Below are positions 1 to 11,482 of a stretch of DNA of 64,000 nucleotides, in pieces (within the stretch, counting starts at the first letter, position 1; each line of letters starts with the position of its first letter). The translations under genes and the position numbers were made by a program. This DNA comes from Diphasiastrum complanatum. Lineage: Eukaryota > Streptophyta > Lycopodiopsida > Lycopodiales > Lycopodiaceae. The notes beneath the pieces are model-generated. The model made no database searches. It worked only from the letters and a program-made list of their open reading frames with translations, and had not been told where the DNA came from. The DNA lies in NCBI GenBank assembly GCA_029204225.1, contig CM055098.1, positions 18,879,303 through 18,943,302 of the forward strand, in the 5' to 3' direction.

Positions 1-3000
1 AACAAAACATGGCAGACTCAGAAGCTATCAATCTGGCTTTTCTTCATGCCTATCCCGTGCACCCCTTGTTCCTGATCAGATATAGGCGGTGGCACATTTT
101 TCAACCATGTTCCTGTGGAGATACCACGTAGTACGAATTACGAAGAGCAATATGTACTTCAATTATGTATACAGCTCTTTTATTATGTAATTTTTGTATG
201 ATACCAGAATTATATAGAACGATCTGCAGTAAGTAGCTCTGAAAATGTAGAAAATGTCCTGAAAGCAAAACTAACCAGCTTAAAAATGTCCGTTTGAATC
301 AACTTAATTAAAGCCATAATCAGACACCGATATTCCAGTCTATTCAATAGCTTGTACTTTGTCTTCTATGTAAAGATTGTAATGTTTATATCAATGAATA
401 TTAACTTACATAATACACTGATCTTATAACTAAGAAAAAGGGACTTTGAGATCAGAAGGCATGTGCCAACAATAACAGAGCTGCAAATCAGTTAGTTCTA
501 GAAGTTAGAATCAGGATCACTGTTAAAATGGACATTCATAGATTAAGTAGAAATTACAACATTAGGTTACTTACAAGGAGAAGGTCTAGGTGGTGATGTA
601 CAACAAGAGGTTACCTCAATGAGTTCCATTTGAGTGACATGTTATAACATATTATGAGCTAGTTAACATAGTCCTAGTTGCAATAGGGTCCCAAGACATG
701 TGGCACATTATACATTTAGAATAACGCAATCATATGAGTATACAGTTGCATTTTCATGTATAATTCCAAAATGACAAATAGGGGACCAAAATGACAGTAT
801 TGTTTCTAAATCCTTCAGATGCAAGCTACTCTTGGATGCTAGAAATGCCATGAAGATAAGTACGGGTTTGAAAATTGTTCACCTAAGTTGGTTTCTCTCA
901 TTGCATATATTTGTTGATTTTTTCTCAAGTGCAAGTGTTCGAAGGACACCAATTTTATTTGCTTGCAAGGATTTATCAAATGAGACTTTGTCAGATCTCA
1001 TGGATCTAGACTGGAATAGTAAGACAAATAATAATATAGAATGCAAGAGAAAAAAGTTGTCAATGATCTTCTGTTATCGTATCAAAAAACAAATGCTCAG
1101 TCTCACATTTAGCTATCAGAGATTGAAGAAAACTGATGGTACATGGCTACCACTAGATCAAGACTTCCAAGTAAATGGTCACACAGACCGAAAGGAGATA
1201 AGCATTATACACAATGAAGAATTTTTGACTATGATTGAGGTGGAAGAGCATTGGATGCTTGATTTTATCAAAGCAGAGTTTACGCTATTACAATCTACCC
1301 ACTTATCTCAGATGCATCATCAACGGAAAACTTGTAAGTACTCTATGTTTATTGCCATTTTGAAAATAGTACACACTAAAGAAAATGACATAATTTGCAA
1401 TATTCGCTAATATTCGTCTTTTCACATATGCGAAAGAGATAGGAGCTGATAACATGCTGCAAAGATCTACTTACAACAATCACCATTGTGGAAGAGCAAC
1501 AACTTAAAATACAATTCAGTAAAATCTGTGTATAGACTATTTCATTCAATAAATGAAAGTCCAAGTTGGGCATCAATACATGTATTCAAGGCTCCCAAAT
1601 TCAATAAATTGGAGCTGCATTTGATATATAAAAGTATATTTTCATATCAATTCTATACATTCTGAATCTATCTTTGTTTTGTGCTATCTATATTTTTCAG
1701 ATCTTTATTTAGTATAATGACATCATCAACAGTGCCATCATCATCAAGTTGTGGCTGAAGTCTTGCCCTCGCAATATGATCAGGATAATTTCTTGCATGA
1801 ATCTGTACACCTAGGCTACTATGTATTCAGGAAGTTTAAATTGTAAGAAAGAATATTCACGTATTACAAATTTTTTTTTTTCCAGAATTGAAAAATTAAT
1901 CACGATTCCAAAACCAAGAATAAACAAAATAAATTACCTTTGAAATATTAACATCATGTTGAAGGATGAAACACTCAAAATATAACTTTGTATTTTACAA
2001 AGTGTACCACCCACAGCTGAATGAATCATTTGCTGGGGTGACTACAAAAAGTTCAACACACAAGACATCAATGAAGGAAAACCAAACAATGAATAGAATA
2101 CATTAGAATGATGATTTTAAATTGCTGATGAGATGGACAGGATTTATCTCCAGACTGAAGATCTCCCATTCAACTTTCTTCGCTTTCTCGTTTGGATTGT
2201 ATTTACATATAATTGGCATGATCGAGTCAATATCCTTATGCGTATTCCTAGTCGAATTCATCTTTACACAAAAAAATTTGATATTATTATCTACAAATCT
2301 CTTGATAGAGATCAAGTTTATGCAGTGCTCACTGCAAAAGAAAATAGAAAGTCCATTAGCTGCAATTCTGAGGAATATTTCCAATGATAATGCCAATGAT
2401 AAAGCTATTAACAACAAAAAACATATGAAATGTCTTACTTGTTATGACATGGCACAAGCATATATTTGATAGTGGTGTGCATCCACTAAACAGACACACT
2501 GCCAAGCTGACATTATTCTCCTTAAGGGCTTGAAGCAAAAAATTGCTAAGAACCAAAACTTCTCGGTAAGAATCCTTTGCAATGTAAAATTGCAAGAGTT
2601 GGATCCCATTCTTCGTACAAATATACTTAGAATATTCAAATATTCTTTAATACCACAATTTAGTCATCTATTATCTCTAGGAGACACATCAAGCCTCAGA
2701 CACTTATAACTCAAACCAGAGTCGTGCAGTTACTCTAATGAGTTAACAGCCCCATTTCTAGCATTGTATGCAAGAAATCAGCAACTATTTGTATCTTAAT
2801 AGATTTATCTGTCTCCTATAAATCCGAAGATGTAGATTGAACTTTGCACACAAGCACTTATAGACTACAATCTGTAGGGTAAGCAAATTCCTCATAAGTA
2901 AACAATTACTTAATGAAAATGCCAGTGAGATTCACACAATCTCAACTATGTGTTGGAATAAAAAAATTTAGAGTTCAAATAACATATCTAAATTCTTGAC

Positions 3001-3561
3001 TCACTCAATTGATCAAGAATTACTCATTATCTTAAAAATCCTCACATTTCCTTATAATCTTCTAATGATCTCTAAGTATGAATTTATGATCCGTCAATCA
3101 TAAACATTTAGAATCTTATGATTCCTCAATCATAATTTACAGGAGTCCAAAACCATAACCATTGAAAGATACTGGAGTATATGTACAACATACAACTCAA
3201 GAATTATAAGAATCATTCTAAATTTTTTTCCACAAGGAAAAATACTGGATTCCAAGAATATTCTTCCAATCCGATTCTTAAGCAGATTATGAGTTCCAAA
3301 TTCTACAATCAACCAAGTAATTAAAGACCATTTTATACACATGCCTTTAACAAGATAACTTTATACAATCACCTAGAACGACATCCAGAGATTACAAAGT
3401 TCTGCTGAATTCCAAAACATTCAGTTTACCATTCTTGGAATCATTAGGATCCGGTATCCAATTGAGCTCACAGGGATACTATCTGTAATGAATCAAGTTT
3501 ATTTCTCAACTGAGAAATATGCACCCAAGAATTCCGTATATCCTATGCACACAATTTTTTT
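1..3561. other. Unassigned AT-rich region with possible host exons on the minus strand
   Basis: No gene is recognised here. Three minus-strand stretches look more coding-like than their surroundings. At about 2,470-2,620 an open segment reads YIAKDSYREVLVLSNF. At about 1,683-1,782 an open segment follows an acceptor-like GTGTACAG and reads DHIARARLQPQLDDDGTVDD, ending in a stop near 1,672. At about 1-105 an open segment follows CTCCACAG and ends in TGA. They could be exons of a decayed or spliced minus-strand gene whose end lies off the left edge, but no domain is recognised. The 192-codon plus-strand frame at 832-1,410 has no recognisable domain and is not called a gene. Confidence 0.25.
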
Positions 3562-4300
3562 TTGTGATGAATCAAAATGACTTACAAATTATGTGTCTTA
3601 CAAGCAATACACTCAAAATAAACAGTTCTTGGTGAATTCTCTTCACACTGTCAGTTTTACCAATTAACTTCCTCAAGAGTAAATCAACTAATCAAGTTGA
3701 TTGCCCATGATTTAGAAATCCTAAATGTCTAGGTGAAGAATTCAATTATACTAGTATAACACCACATTTAGATCCATATCCAAATCACTCTTAAGTTAAT
3801 CCATAGATAGAATGGATCTGTTGACTTTGGAAGTATATGTTTCCACAATACTTGATCATATGTCTATGTTCAACAACTAGGTTAAGTGCAACATATACCC
3901 TTAGTAACTAGGAATACATAGTAGATCCAAACAAGATCAATCGTGCACATATGAGAAAAATCTCACTATGACCCAGTACATAAACATATATGTCCTTATT
4001 TGGCAGATTCCTCTAAAATCCGCATATGTTACTCATGTATCTCACTAAAAATCTTGCAACTCAGCTATTGAAGATTCTATTTCTCTTGAGTAAACAACAT
4101 ATTTGGGAAATCTCTGAAGTGAATAATTCCACATCACAAGTTTTTCAACCATCATACTTTTACCAACAAAATTCCTTCAACCAATCAACCTACTTTAGAT
4201 CTTAGTGCACAAACCAAGATTAGGTTGACTTATACAGACATCTTTGGACATAAGGTTAAGATTAAACCTTCATCATTTAACTCAATTAATTGGGAGTATT
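3562..4300 (+). repeat. Direct repeat, copy A (about 0.7 kb)
   Basis: This segment aligns by eye over roughly 700 bases with 5,388-6,110. Shared blocks include the string around TTTAGAAATC..AATGTCTAGGTGAAGAA, the string CTCACTATGACCCAGTACAT, and the closing AAGATTAGGTTGA. Both copies begin near TGATGAATC. They differ by many substitutions and small indels, so the duplication is old. The two copies flank a minus-strand retroelement gene fragment. They could be LTRs of a decayed element, although no primer site or polypurine tract was seen, or an older duplication split by an insertion. No coding potential is visible. Confidence 0.7.
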
Positions 4301-4634
4301 TCTATTCCAGAGTTAAATCGATAAAAAGCACAGTACCAGAAAATCAAAGTCCCATTACAGGGCACTTGCCTGGAGAAAAAATTACCATGAAGAATAGTAT
4401 TTTATTGCCAATCCTAAATCCATGGATCCAATCACAAAGACATTAGTTAGGATAATAAAATTATTCTCCAAACATTCTCCTTGTTAAGTCAGAAGAATAG
4501 GTAACTCCATTCTCAGTTGTCGATTTAGATAGATTTCCCAAAAATCAACTTATTGAATCGACCATTGCTTTTGATTACATCAAAATCTTTGCAAATACCT
4601 CAAAAATTTCGGGCTACCTAACCATAAAACTGTT

Positions 4635-5386
4635 ACGAATAGCCATGCATTCTACCAAATGCACCAAACCCCTTTGCAAAAACTATGAAATCAAAGCAAT
4701 AAAACTAGGGCGGTATTGGGATCAAAACATATTGCCGGTACAATGTCATCCCATTTGGTGGAGACTCCCATCAGAAATTCTAAGTTTTGGGCATAGATTG
4801 TCGTCGCACGACTATTGGATCAGGGCAAGTTAGATACTACTGAACGAGAGCCCTCCTAGCATCTATGTTCATTTTCCACCTGTATTTTGATTCAATCCTT
4901 GGCCAGTTTTTTGTGTTCAACATAATCTTCTCCAAGGGGTGCCACACTCCGCCCATTTAGATCTTCGGGGGTAGGGGAGGTAGTGGGCATTGGCCCATAA
5001 TTGCCTGGGACTGGTGATGTACATCCTGATAGCCGCAAGGTTACATTCAAACAGCCTTTTTTTGCCATTTTGGTTGAGTGCCTAAAGTTGGAATGTAGGC
5101 CAACTCATTGCCCTTGATCTCCTTTATTGTGACAAATAATTGCTAGCCGTCGCGTGAGCTTTCGTGTGAGAATTGCGCCAGATAAGAGTTGAAGGGTTGA
5201 GCGAAAGAGGAAGTTGTGGCTGTGGAAGTGGTGGTAATTAGTTGCGGCGGTGTGGTGCGTTGTCTAGTGGCAGGAGGGCTAGATGAAGAGGGGACTGCGC
5301 CACGCATGCGTTTGATGGCCGTTGTGTCAGTAACTATGGGTTGGGTGGAGGTGGATATGACAGAAGGAGGGTATAGGTTAGTGTGA
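4635..5386 (-). pseudogene. Truncated copy of the unidentified retroelement gene found at 51.4-54.4 kb
   Basis: Read on the minus strand, the segment begins with HTNLYPPSV, passes through a Ser/Pro/Arg/Thr-rich stretch (RMRG...SSSSPPATRQRTT) and then a HESSRDG motif. After in-frame stops it continues with IKGNEL..QPKW and a DARRALV..PDPIV block. The same blocks occur in the same order on the minus strand at 51.6-53.66 kb, where the Ser-rich block and the HESSRDG block are more than 1 kb apart. This copy therefore lacks an internal segment. The homology stops at about 5,386, exactly where direct repeat B begins. Several stops and frameshifts show that it is dead. The protein family is not recognised. 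Confidence 0.65.
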
Positions 5387-5387
5387 A

Positions 5388-6110
5388 CTGATGAATCCAA
5401 ATGATTCACTAATCATGCGTCTTACAAGAATATAAATCAAAATCATTCGTTTATGGTGAATCCACATCACATTGATAGTTTTACCAATTAGCTTCACTCT
5501 GGAGTAATCAACTACTCAAGTTAACTGCCAATGATTTAGAAATCTCAAATGTCTAGGTGAAGAATTCAATTATACTAGTATGACACCACATCTAGATCCT
5601 TACCCAAATCAATTATAAGTTAATCCATAAATCTTCCATACAAAAATTTGTTAACTTGCAAGTATCTGTTAAAACAATATTTGATCATATGTTCATGTTC
5701 ACCGACTAGGTTAAGTGCACCAAATAACCCTAATAACCAAGAATACATAGTAGATTCATACAAGATTAACTGTGCACATATGTGATTCATCTCACTATGA
5801 CCCAGTACATAAACACATATTTATCTGGCAGATTCCTCCAAAACCCACATATGTTACTCACATACCTCACTGAGAATCTTGTAACTCAGCTACAAAAGAT
5901 TTTCTATTTCTCATGAGTAAATAACATATCCGAAAAATCTTTGAGACAAGTAACATTCCCTCTCAGTAGTTTTTCAATCCAATTTTCTCTGAGCATAATT
6001 TCTTTCCCTCAATCAACCCTTCTCTAATCCTAGTACCAAAACTAAGATTAGGTTGATCCAATACAAAAACTCTCAGACTTAAATCCTGATCAAACTTACT
6101 TCTATTCCAA
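5388..6110 (+). repeat. Direct repeat, copy B (about 0.7 kb)
   Basis: This is the partner of 3,562-4,300 in the same orientation. The match runs from TGATGAATCCAAATGA through the CATATGT..CATGTTCA and GTGCACATATG blocks to CTAAGATTAGGTTGATCC. The left edge coincides with the end of the retroelement gene fragment at about 5,386. Confidence 0.7.
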
Positions 6111-7734
6111 TCAAAATGGAATTAGTAACCTTTCACCTTTCACTGTACTACTTATAGATAATTATTCAAATATCAAACCTTTCTATTTCCAGATTGTCTA
6201 CACAATCCCTAGAGAATTTCTCTAATTCAAAAAGTTCCAATTAGGTATCTTACTCTAAATCTATCTGAAATTACCTTCAGAAAAATCTCATTTATATATC
6301 ACAGCTGGTTCTCTCCCGAAAACTATGCAACCTATAGATTCCCATATAGAATTTTATCCCATCACTTTACCCCTCCTTTTAAAGAAATTAAAAATTTCAA
6401 TAAAAGTTAACTGGAAAGATGATATATGAAAATATTCAAATAAAAAAAAATTCAGTAATAAGTGCTTCCACTAAAAGATCCACTCTATTACAACAAGACT
6501 TTCCCTTCAAATATTTTCAACTTGAGTGACGGAAACTACCATTCTAACGAAATCCATGTGGAAAAAGTACAAAAAAGGACCAAGAGTAGATCCTAATCTG
6601 ATCCTCAAGAGGGATTGGTTGTCAGATTACTTGATCTATCAATCTACTTGAGATTAAGATCAATCTAGATCAATTCTAGACACAAAATCCTAACAAGAAC
6701 AATCATTAATTGAAGGTAGGTGTAGTTTCTCGTTTCCCACGTGTGAAACCCTGTCTGAGTACGGACTCCAACCTGAAAATCAAGTACACATTGATAGAAC
6801 CTCAAAACAATCAAAACAAATGTAGACAAATGGAGAGAATCACTCAAAATTGCTTCCAAAACCAAGATTGGTGTCTCACATTGATTATGGCCAAATGTGG
6901 CTCTATATATACAATAAGTGGGAGCTCGTGGTACTGATCATCCCTCTGATCGCACATGTGTGAAGGTGCTTTGTCATATAGAAAAGGCTTGCTCTTGGGT
7001 AGAGAGAGAATCCAAGTACATGCACTCGGGTAGAGAGAGAAAGCAAGAAAAAATCTAAGTGCAGAAACTCTCAAGATCTAAACTAAGTATGGAATTGATC
7101 TATCACTCATACTAGTAGCAACTCGAGGTGGAGAGGAGTGAAACATGATTGGACCCCTTCTTTTTCTCCTCCTAATTTGATTGGCTTAGTGACATATGGG
7201 CCCTCAAACTTGATTGGACCAATTTCATGGATTTCTCTCTTTTGATTGGTCTCTTGATCTCATGCCAACACATAGGAAAGTGTCACTCATCCACTCTCAT
7301 CATGACAAATGTAGAAAGTCTAAGTTAGTTCAAGCTACATCACACTCCAAATTTGGCCCTATCACCTACTAACATGTGTTATGAGGTCTAAAAAAGTTCA
7401 AGTACCCTAACTCGACATAAATAACTTCTACAAACTTTCACATACATGTGGCCCAGACACATGGTCATTCAACACTAAAATTTTGACTATTTTTTTCATG
7501 GATCTTAGATTCTAGGTAATTTGACCAAATGAGCAATTTAATACATATGAGTTGGATCTAACTAGTCTAAGCCTATATTTCACATGTGGAAATAGGCTCC
7601 ACATCTATGGGATTAGATTATTTACAAAAATATATAGTAAATCAAGCTAGTATTTTACAAATTTCAAACCTCAAAAACTAGCTTGATCAAGGTATGATAT
7701 ATTTATTTACAATTTCAAAAACTAATATTAGCTT
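6111..7734 (-). other. Non-coding region, probable LTR of the interrupted minus-strand copia element
   Basis: No reading frame of interest is seen. The region lies directly downstream (minus-strand sense) of the copia RNase H end at 7,735-8,097, where a 3' LTR is expected. It holds a minus-strand TATA-like string GTATATATAGAG (6,901-6,912). A short motif, GGGTAGAGAGAGAA, occurs twice near 6,998 and 7,027. The exact LTR ends could not be set because the matching 5' LTR is not in the window. Confidence 0.35.
6901..6912 (-). promoter_or_regulatory. TATA-like box in probable copia LTR
   Basis: On the minus strand the sequence GTATATATAGAG is followed by a GC-richer stretch. It is a plausible LTR promoter TATA element given the copia RNase H just upstream in the same sense. 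Confidence 0.3.
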
Positions 7735-8097
7735 GATGTACTGATTCTTAAGTAAGGATTTGGTCAGCCACACATTCTGATAAAAAAATATGTTGGATTT
7801 GGATCTCCCTTGCTTGCACCTTTTCCCTCACAAAGTGATGAGCAATTTCAATGTGTTTGCTCCTAGCATGGAATGTCAGGTTGGTAGCAAGTTGTTGAGA
7901 GCTGATTGGTTGTCACAATAGATGATAGAGACCTTCTCAACTTTCAGCACTTGAAGCATCCTTCTTAGCCAGAGGACCTCCATTGTGGTGAAAGTCATTA
8001 TATTATACTCGAATTATGTAGAAGAGAGTGAGATAGTATCTTGTCTTTTGGAAAGCCATATCAAATATAAATATTGCAAAGGAACTCATAGAATTTT
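7735..8097 (-). pseudogene. Ty1/copia RNase H, C-terminal half (interrupted element)
   Basis: The minus-strand translation gives a GFPKRQDTISLSST block, then MEVLWLRRMLQVL, CDNQSALNN and, after a frameshift, HARSKHIEIAHHFVREKV. These are the hallmark C-terminal motifs of copia RNase H. The N-terminal part lies on the far side of the chromovirus insertion, at 16,780-17,029. Joined across the insertion, the copia motif equivalent to GDVDDRKSTSGY reads through as GDKVDQNSMSSF. Stops and a frameshift show that it is inactive. Confidence 0.85.
8093..8097 (+). repeat. Left target-site duplication of the chromovirus (ATTTT)
   Basis: ATTTT immediately before the LTR start matches ATTTT at 16,775-16,779 immediately after the 3' LTR. 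The string is low-complexity. The call is strengthened because the disrupted copia frame resumes on the other side. Confidence 0.8.
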
Positions 8098-8230
8098 TGT
8101 TATGTCCATGACCAGTACATAGGATACAATATACTCCTAGTTTTGGATACACGATACTCTAGTGAAACAAGCTGTTAGTTATGCCACGTCAAACTGGATG
8201 TGACCCGAAAGTAACTAATATCCTGAGTGC
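8098..8230 (+). repeat. 5' LTR remnant of the chromovirus
   Basis: About 130 bases match the start of the 3' LTR (16,252-16,380), including the strings ACAAGCTGTTAGTTATGCCA and AAAGTAACTAATATC. Similarity then stops. A small duplication (GCATGTGGTTTCTCT twice) follows. The rest of the roughly 520-bp LTR, the promoter and any primer-binding site are missing. Confidence 0.9.
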
Positions 8231-8730
8231 ATGTGGTTTCTCTGCATGTGGTTTCTCTGAGTGATTCTGACATGCATGAGTTGGTTAGATCTGTTTTGAG
8301 TGGTCATATGCATGTACTCTAACGATTAGATACAAAACTGGATTTTATAGCTGACAATTTTCGTAGAATTGAATTTTTACGTAAAATTCCGTAAAGTAAA
8401 AAATCAGTTTAATGTCACATGTCTTGCATGCCTGATGGACATTAATGAAGTAAAATTAAGAATCGAACAGTGAATCAAATTTTCAAATTTGATTGCTTAA
8501 TGACTGATTGTAATTTTTAATGAATTTTTAAAAATTTTAAAAAAATTAAAAATGCGAAAACTCAAAATTTTAGTTTTTTTTCTGTTTCTTGTAATATCTA
8601 TGAAATTGACTAAAAATAGTGATTTGACCATACTGGAGTCAATTTCAGTCCGTTTTTGGTCAGCAATACTTCACTATGAGTTAATCAAATATTAACTAAA
8701 TTTAGTAATTTTCAGGATAGATATATCGAG

Positions 8731-9552
8731 ATGGCCGAAGAAATTTCAAATCAAGCTGCAAATCCAGGTGCGCCATTTTATATAGTGATTTGTCAACAAT
8801 TGAGTACGGCACTTAATGACATGAATAATCGTAATTAGATGAGAGATCAGCAAATGGAGGTTCTTTTGAATCAAGTCAAATTGATGTCTTCACCCAATCT
8901 CAGTTTTCAACCAGAGGTTTATTCAGGTGAGAAGAAGGAAAAGAAACCTGAGGTCGTCGAGGACTGGCTGGCCAAGTGGAGTAGTTACTTCAATCTGCAC
9001 GTTGTTCTTGATGAGAAGAAAATTGAAAGTGTCATGCTGTTCTTACGCGGCAAAGCGTCATTGTGGTGGCAAGATTTACCAGTGAAGCCAACTACTTGGG
9101 ATGCATTTGCGAAAGTTTTCAAAAAGGCTTTCGTAGTTGCTGATGACGTGGACTACTACCTAAAGTTCGTGAACTGCAAGATGGGTACAAAGAGTTTAGA
9201 CTCTTATATCCAGGAATTCAGGGACCTATGGAATAGGGTTCCATCATTCGATGCGAAGTTGACATTATGGCAGTTTGTCCTAGATTTGCCAGCCGACTAT
9301 TAGAACGAATGCAGGCGAAATGTGCTTCAAAGCCTTGAGGATGCATTTCGGATTGTGAAAGCATATGATTCCACAATGGTGGCATCCAGGAAGCAATTTG
9401 CGCAAATTCCAACCAATTTGAAACCCAAGAAGGTTAAGAAGCGCGGTCGAGACCAAGCAAAATATTTTGACGAATTAGATCAAGCAGCATCGGAACCCAA
9501 GAAGCCGAAGAGAAAGAGATTCAAAGAAATCTATGTCCCAGGAAAAGGCTAA
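8731..9552 (+). pseudogene. Chromovirus gag
   Basis: The frame starts with ATG (MAEEISNQAANPG) and is broken by TAG at 8,836-8,838 and TAG at 9,301-9,303, all in one reading frame. The retrotransposon gag core is clear: VVEDWLAKWSSYF, then LFLRGKASLWWQDLP, then DSYIQEFRDLWNRVP, followed by a lysine-rich tail (PKKVKKRGRD, PKKPKRKRF). Gag forms the virus-like particle. A frame-shifted zinc knuckle follows at 9,561-9,616. Confidence 0.9.
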
Positions 9553-9560
9553 AAGAGAAA

Positions 9561-9616
9561 ACTTATGTTTTGTCTTTAAGAAGCCTGGACATATGATGAA
9601 ATTTTGTCCATAAAGG
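9561..9616 (+). pseudogene. Degenerate CCHC zinc knuckle of chromovirus gag
   Basis: In a different frame from the flanking gag and protease ORFs the sequence reads LCFVFKKPGHMMKFCP. This is a CX2CX4HX4C knuckle in which the second cysteine has become Phe. The nucleic-acid-binding finger is therefore both frame-shifted and mutated. Confidence 0.8.
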
Positions 9617-10239
9617 AAGAAAGGTCTGCTCACATGATAGAAATCCTAGGAGGCAATGGTAAGACTTTGAAAATTAACCTGACTGATTGTGAGTGTGAAT
9701 GTTCTTTTAGTACTACTTTCTTGCCTAATGAACTTTTTTGTTTAATTGGCACAGTTAAAGATCAAGAAGTGAGTATTTTATTGGACAATGATTCAACTCA
9801 TAATTTTATTAGTTCTTGTCTTGTGCAGAAACTCAACTTGGAAACTGAAGCCAACAATCATAGATATAAAGTTTATTTAGCTTCAGGGGCAGAGTTGGAG
9901 ACTTGGAACGTAAAATTCCCGAAGCTCCCAGCTTTGGTGCAAAGACACACAGAATTAGTTAATTTTCATGTTTTGGACCTAGCTCGTACTGATTTGATTT
10001 TAGATTACGAATGGTTATTCAGTAAATCGCTTTCTCTATTAATTGATTTTGAGAAGCATGTTCTCACTTTTAAGGAGGGTGATAAGGTAGTTACATTATT
10101 TGACAGTGATTTTGTACGTCCGTTGGATCAGATTTCTATAGTTAATACAATGGAAGCATTGGATTATTTTGAGTATGAAGTTTTTTCAATTTATGCTATT
10201 CCAGTTGTCGATGTTCCTGAAATGAATCTAAAGTTGTGA
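9604..10239 (+). pseudogene. Chromovirus aspartic protease with damaged active site
   Basis: This 211-codon open frame contains the retropepsin region SILLDNDSTHNFIS, where the family normally has DSGSTHNFIS. Serine and glycine of the catalytic triad are replaced. The downstream motif ARTDLILDYEWL corresponds to the usual ILG(x)DWL block. The ORF begins inside the zinc-knuckle region at a TTG codon and does not have its own genuine start. It would have been part of a gag-pol polyprotein. Confidence 0.88.
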
Positions 10240-10500
10240 ATTCTCAGCAATTCTTAACTTAGTAAATTTAGATCATGAACAAGCAGTAAAAGAACAGATC
10301 ATAAATGAATTTAGGGATGTTTTTCCATTTGAATACCTCATGGTTTACCACCGTCTAGGTCAGTAGACCACATGATTGAGTTAATTCCAGGAGTCATCCT
10401 GTCTCTAGACAACCTTATAGGTTCTCTCAAAAGGAGGAGACAGAGATTTCAAATCAAATAGAAAACTATCTGAGGATGGGACATATACAACCTAGTACAT
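10240..10500 (+). pseudogene. N-terminal start of chromovirus reverse transcriptase, cut off
   Basis: With frameshifts, the sequence carries INEFRDVFP, LPPSRSVDHMIELIPG and ISNQIENYLRMGHIQPS. These are the linker and first residues of gypsy RT. It ends abruptly at 10,500 where the nested element starts with TGTTGTGG. The palm with YVDD, the thumb, the connection domain and RNase H are not present anywhere in this element. Confidence 0.85.
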
Positions 10501-10913
10501 TGTTGTGGATATTTCCTGTACATAAATAAACAAGTGGGTCCCACCACTTAAAATATTGTTGGCCAAGCCTTACCTAGTGGGCCCCACCACAGTACATTTT
10601 GTACCGTTAGAATAATAAGTGCGAGGGCACTAGCATCCTGCGTGTGTAAGCCCAACCCAATGAGCACGCAAAATGGTTAGGTAGAAGTTGAATAAAAGAC
10701 TTGGGGCCTAAATAGAATAAATAATAAAAACTCCAAAGTCAAGTTACATGGTTCTAAGTTGAGGGAATCTCACATGAATCATGTGAGTTTGGTCTTCTTC
10801 TTATTGAACCATTAGATTGCAATAAGTTTAATTTGAATGGCTAAGATTAGGATTCTAACCAATTAGAAAGGGCCAATGAGAGCCAAGATGGCCTCCCCTC
10901 TCAAATATATAAG

Positions 10914-10923
10914 GAGGCCATTT
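10914..10923 (+). promoter_or_regulatory. TATA-like box of the gag-only element LTR
   Basis: AATATATAAGG lies in the middle of the LTR and is followed by AGGCCATTTTCC. The corresponding place in the related minus-strand LTR holds TTTATAAAAAGG. Confidence 0.5.
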
Positions 10924-11057
10924 TCCATTGTAAAGCATCATCTCTATTCTTAATAAAGCTCTAGCTCTTTCTATTTCTAACTCCATCTCTAGCTATCTCT
11001 CTCTCTCCTTCCTTGGTTGGGACCGAATAGTTTCGGGAAGGTGCTCGGGCCTCCCAA

Positions 11058-11165
<108 letters not shown>

Positions 11166-11285
11166 ACACTGGGATAGAATAGCTTTGGGTAGGCGCTCGA
11201 GTCCCCAAAGCCTTTCTCAACCTAGGAATTTTCTCTCTCTTCTCTCCACTCTCTAAGTAGTGACCAAATAGTTCTCGCTACTTAA

Positions 11286-11398
<113 letters not shown>

Positions 11399-11464
11399 AT
11401 GCCGGTGAAGGTGAGGTTGACACTCCCAACGACGAACCTTTATGCTACAAAGACGACACAATAG

Positions 11465-11482
11465 TGGCATCATTGCCTGGGA
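11465..11482 (+). promoter_or_regulatory. Primer-binding site, tRNA-Asp type
   Basis: TGGCATCATTGCCTGGGA resembles the tRNA-Asp-complementary primer site TGGCGCCGTTGCCGGGGA known from plant Athila-like gypsy elements. I count four mismatches, three of them C-to-T or G-to-A changes. It follows the inferred LTR end by four bases. The minus-strand element has a better-preserved version at 56,666-56,683. Confidence 0.65.

Noticed and set aside
832-1410. 192-codon plus-strand open frame
   Set aside because: No recognisable domain, AT-rich by-chance composition, no supporting context. Candidate coding signal nearby is on the other strand.
3562-6110. Direct repeats called outright as a complete LTR retrotransposon
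   Set aside because: No primer-binding site, polypurine tract or flanking duplication was found, so they are reported only as repeats.
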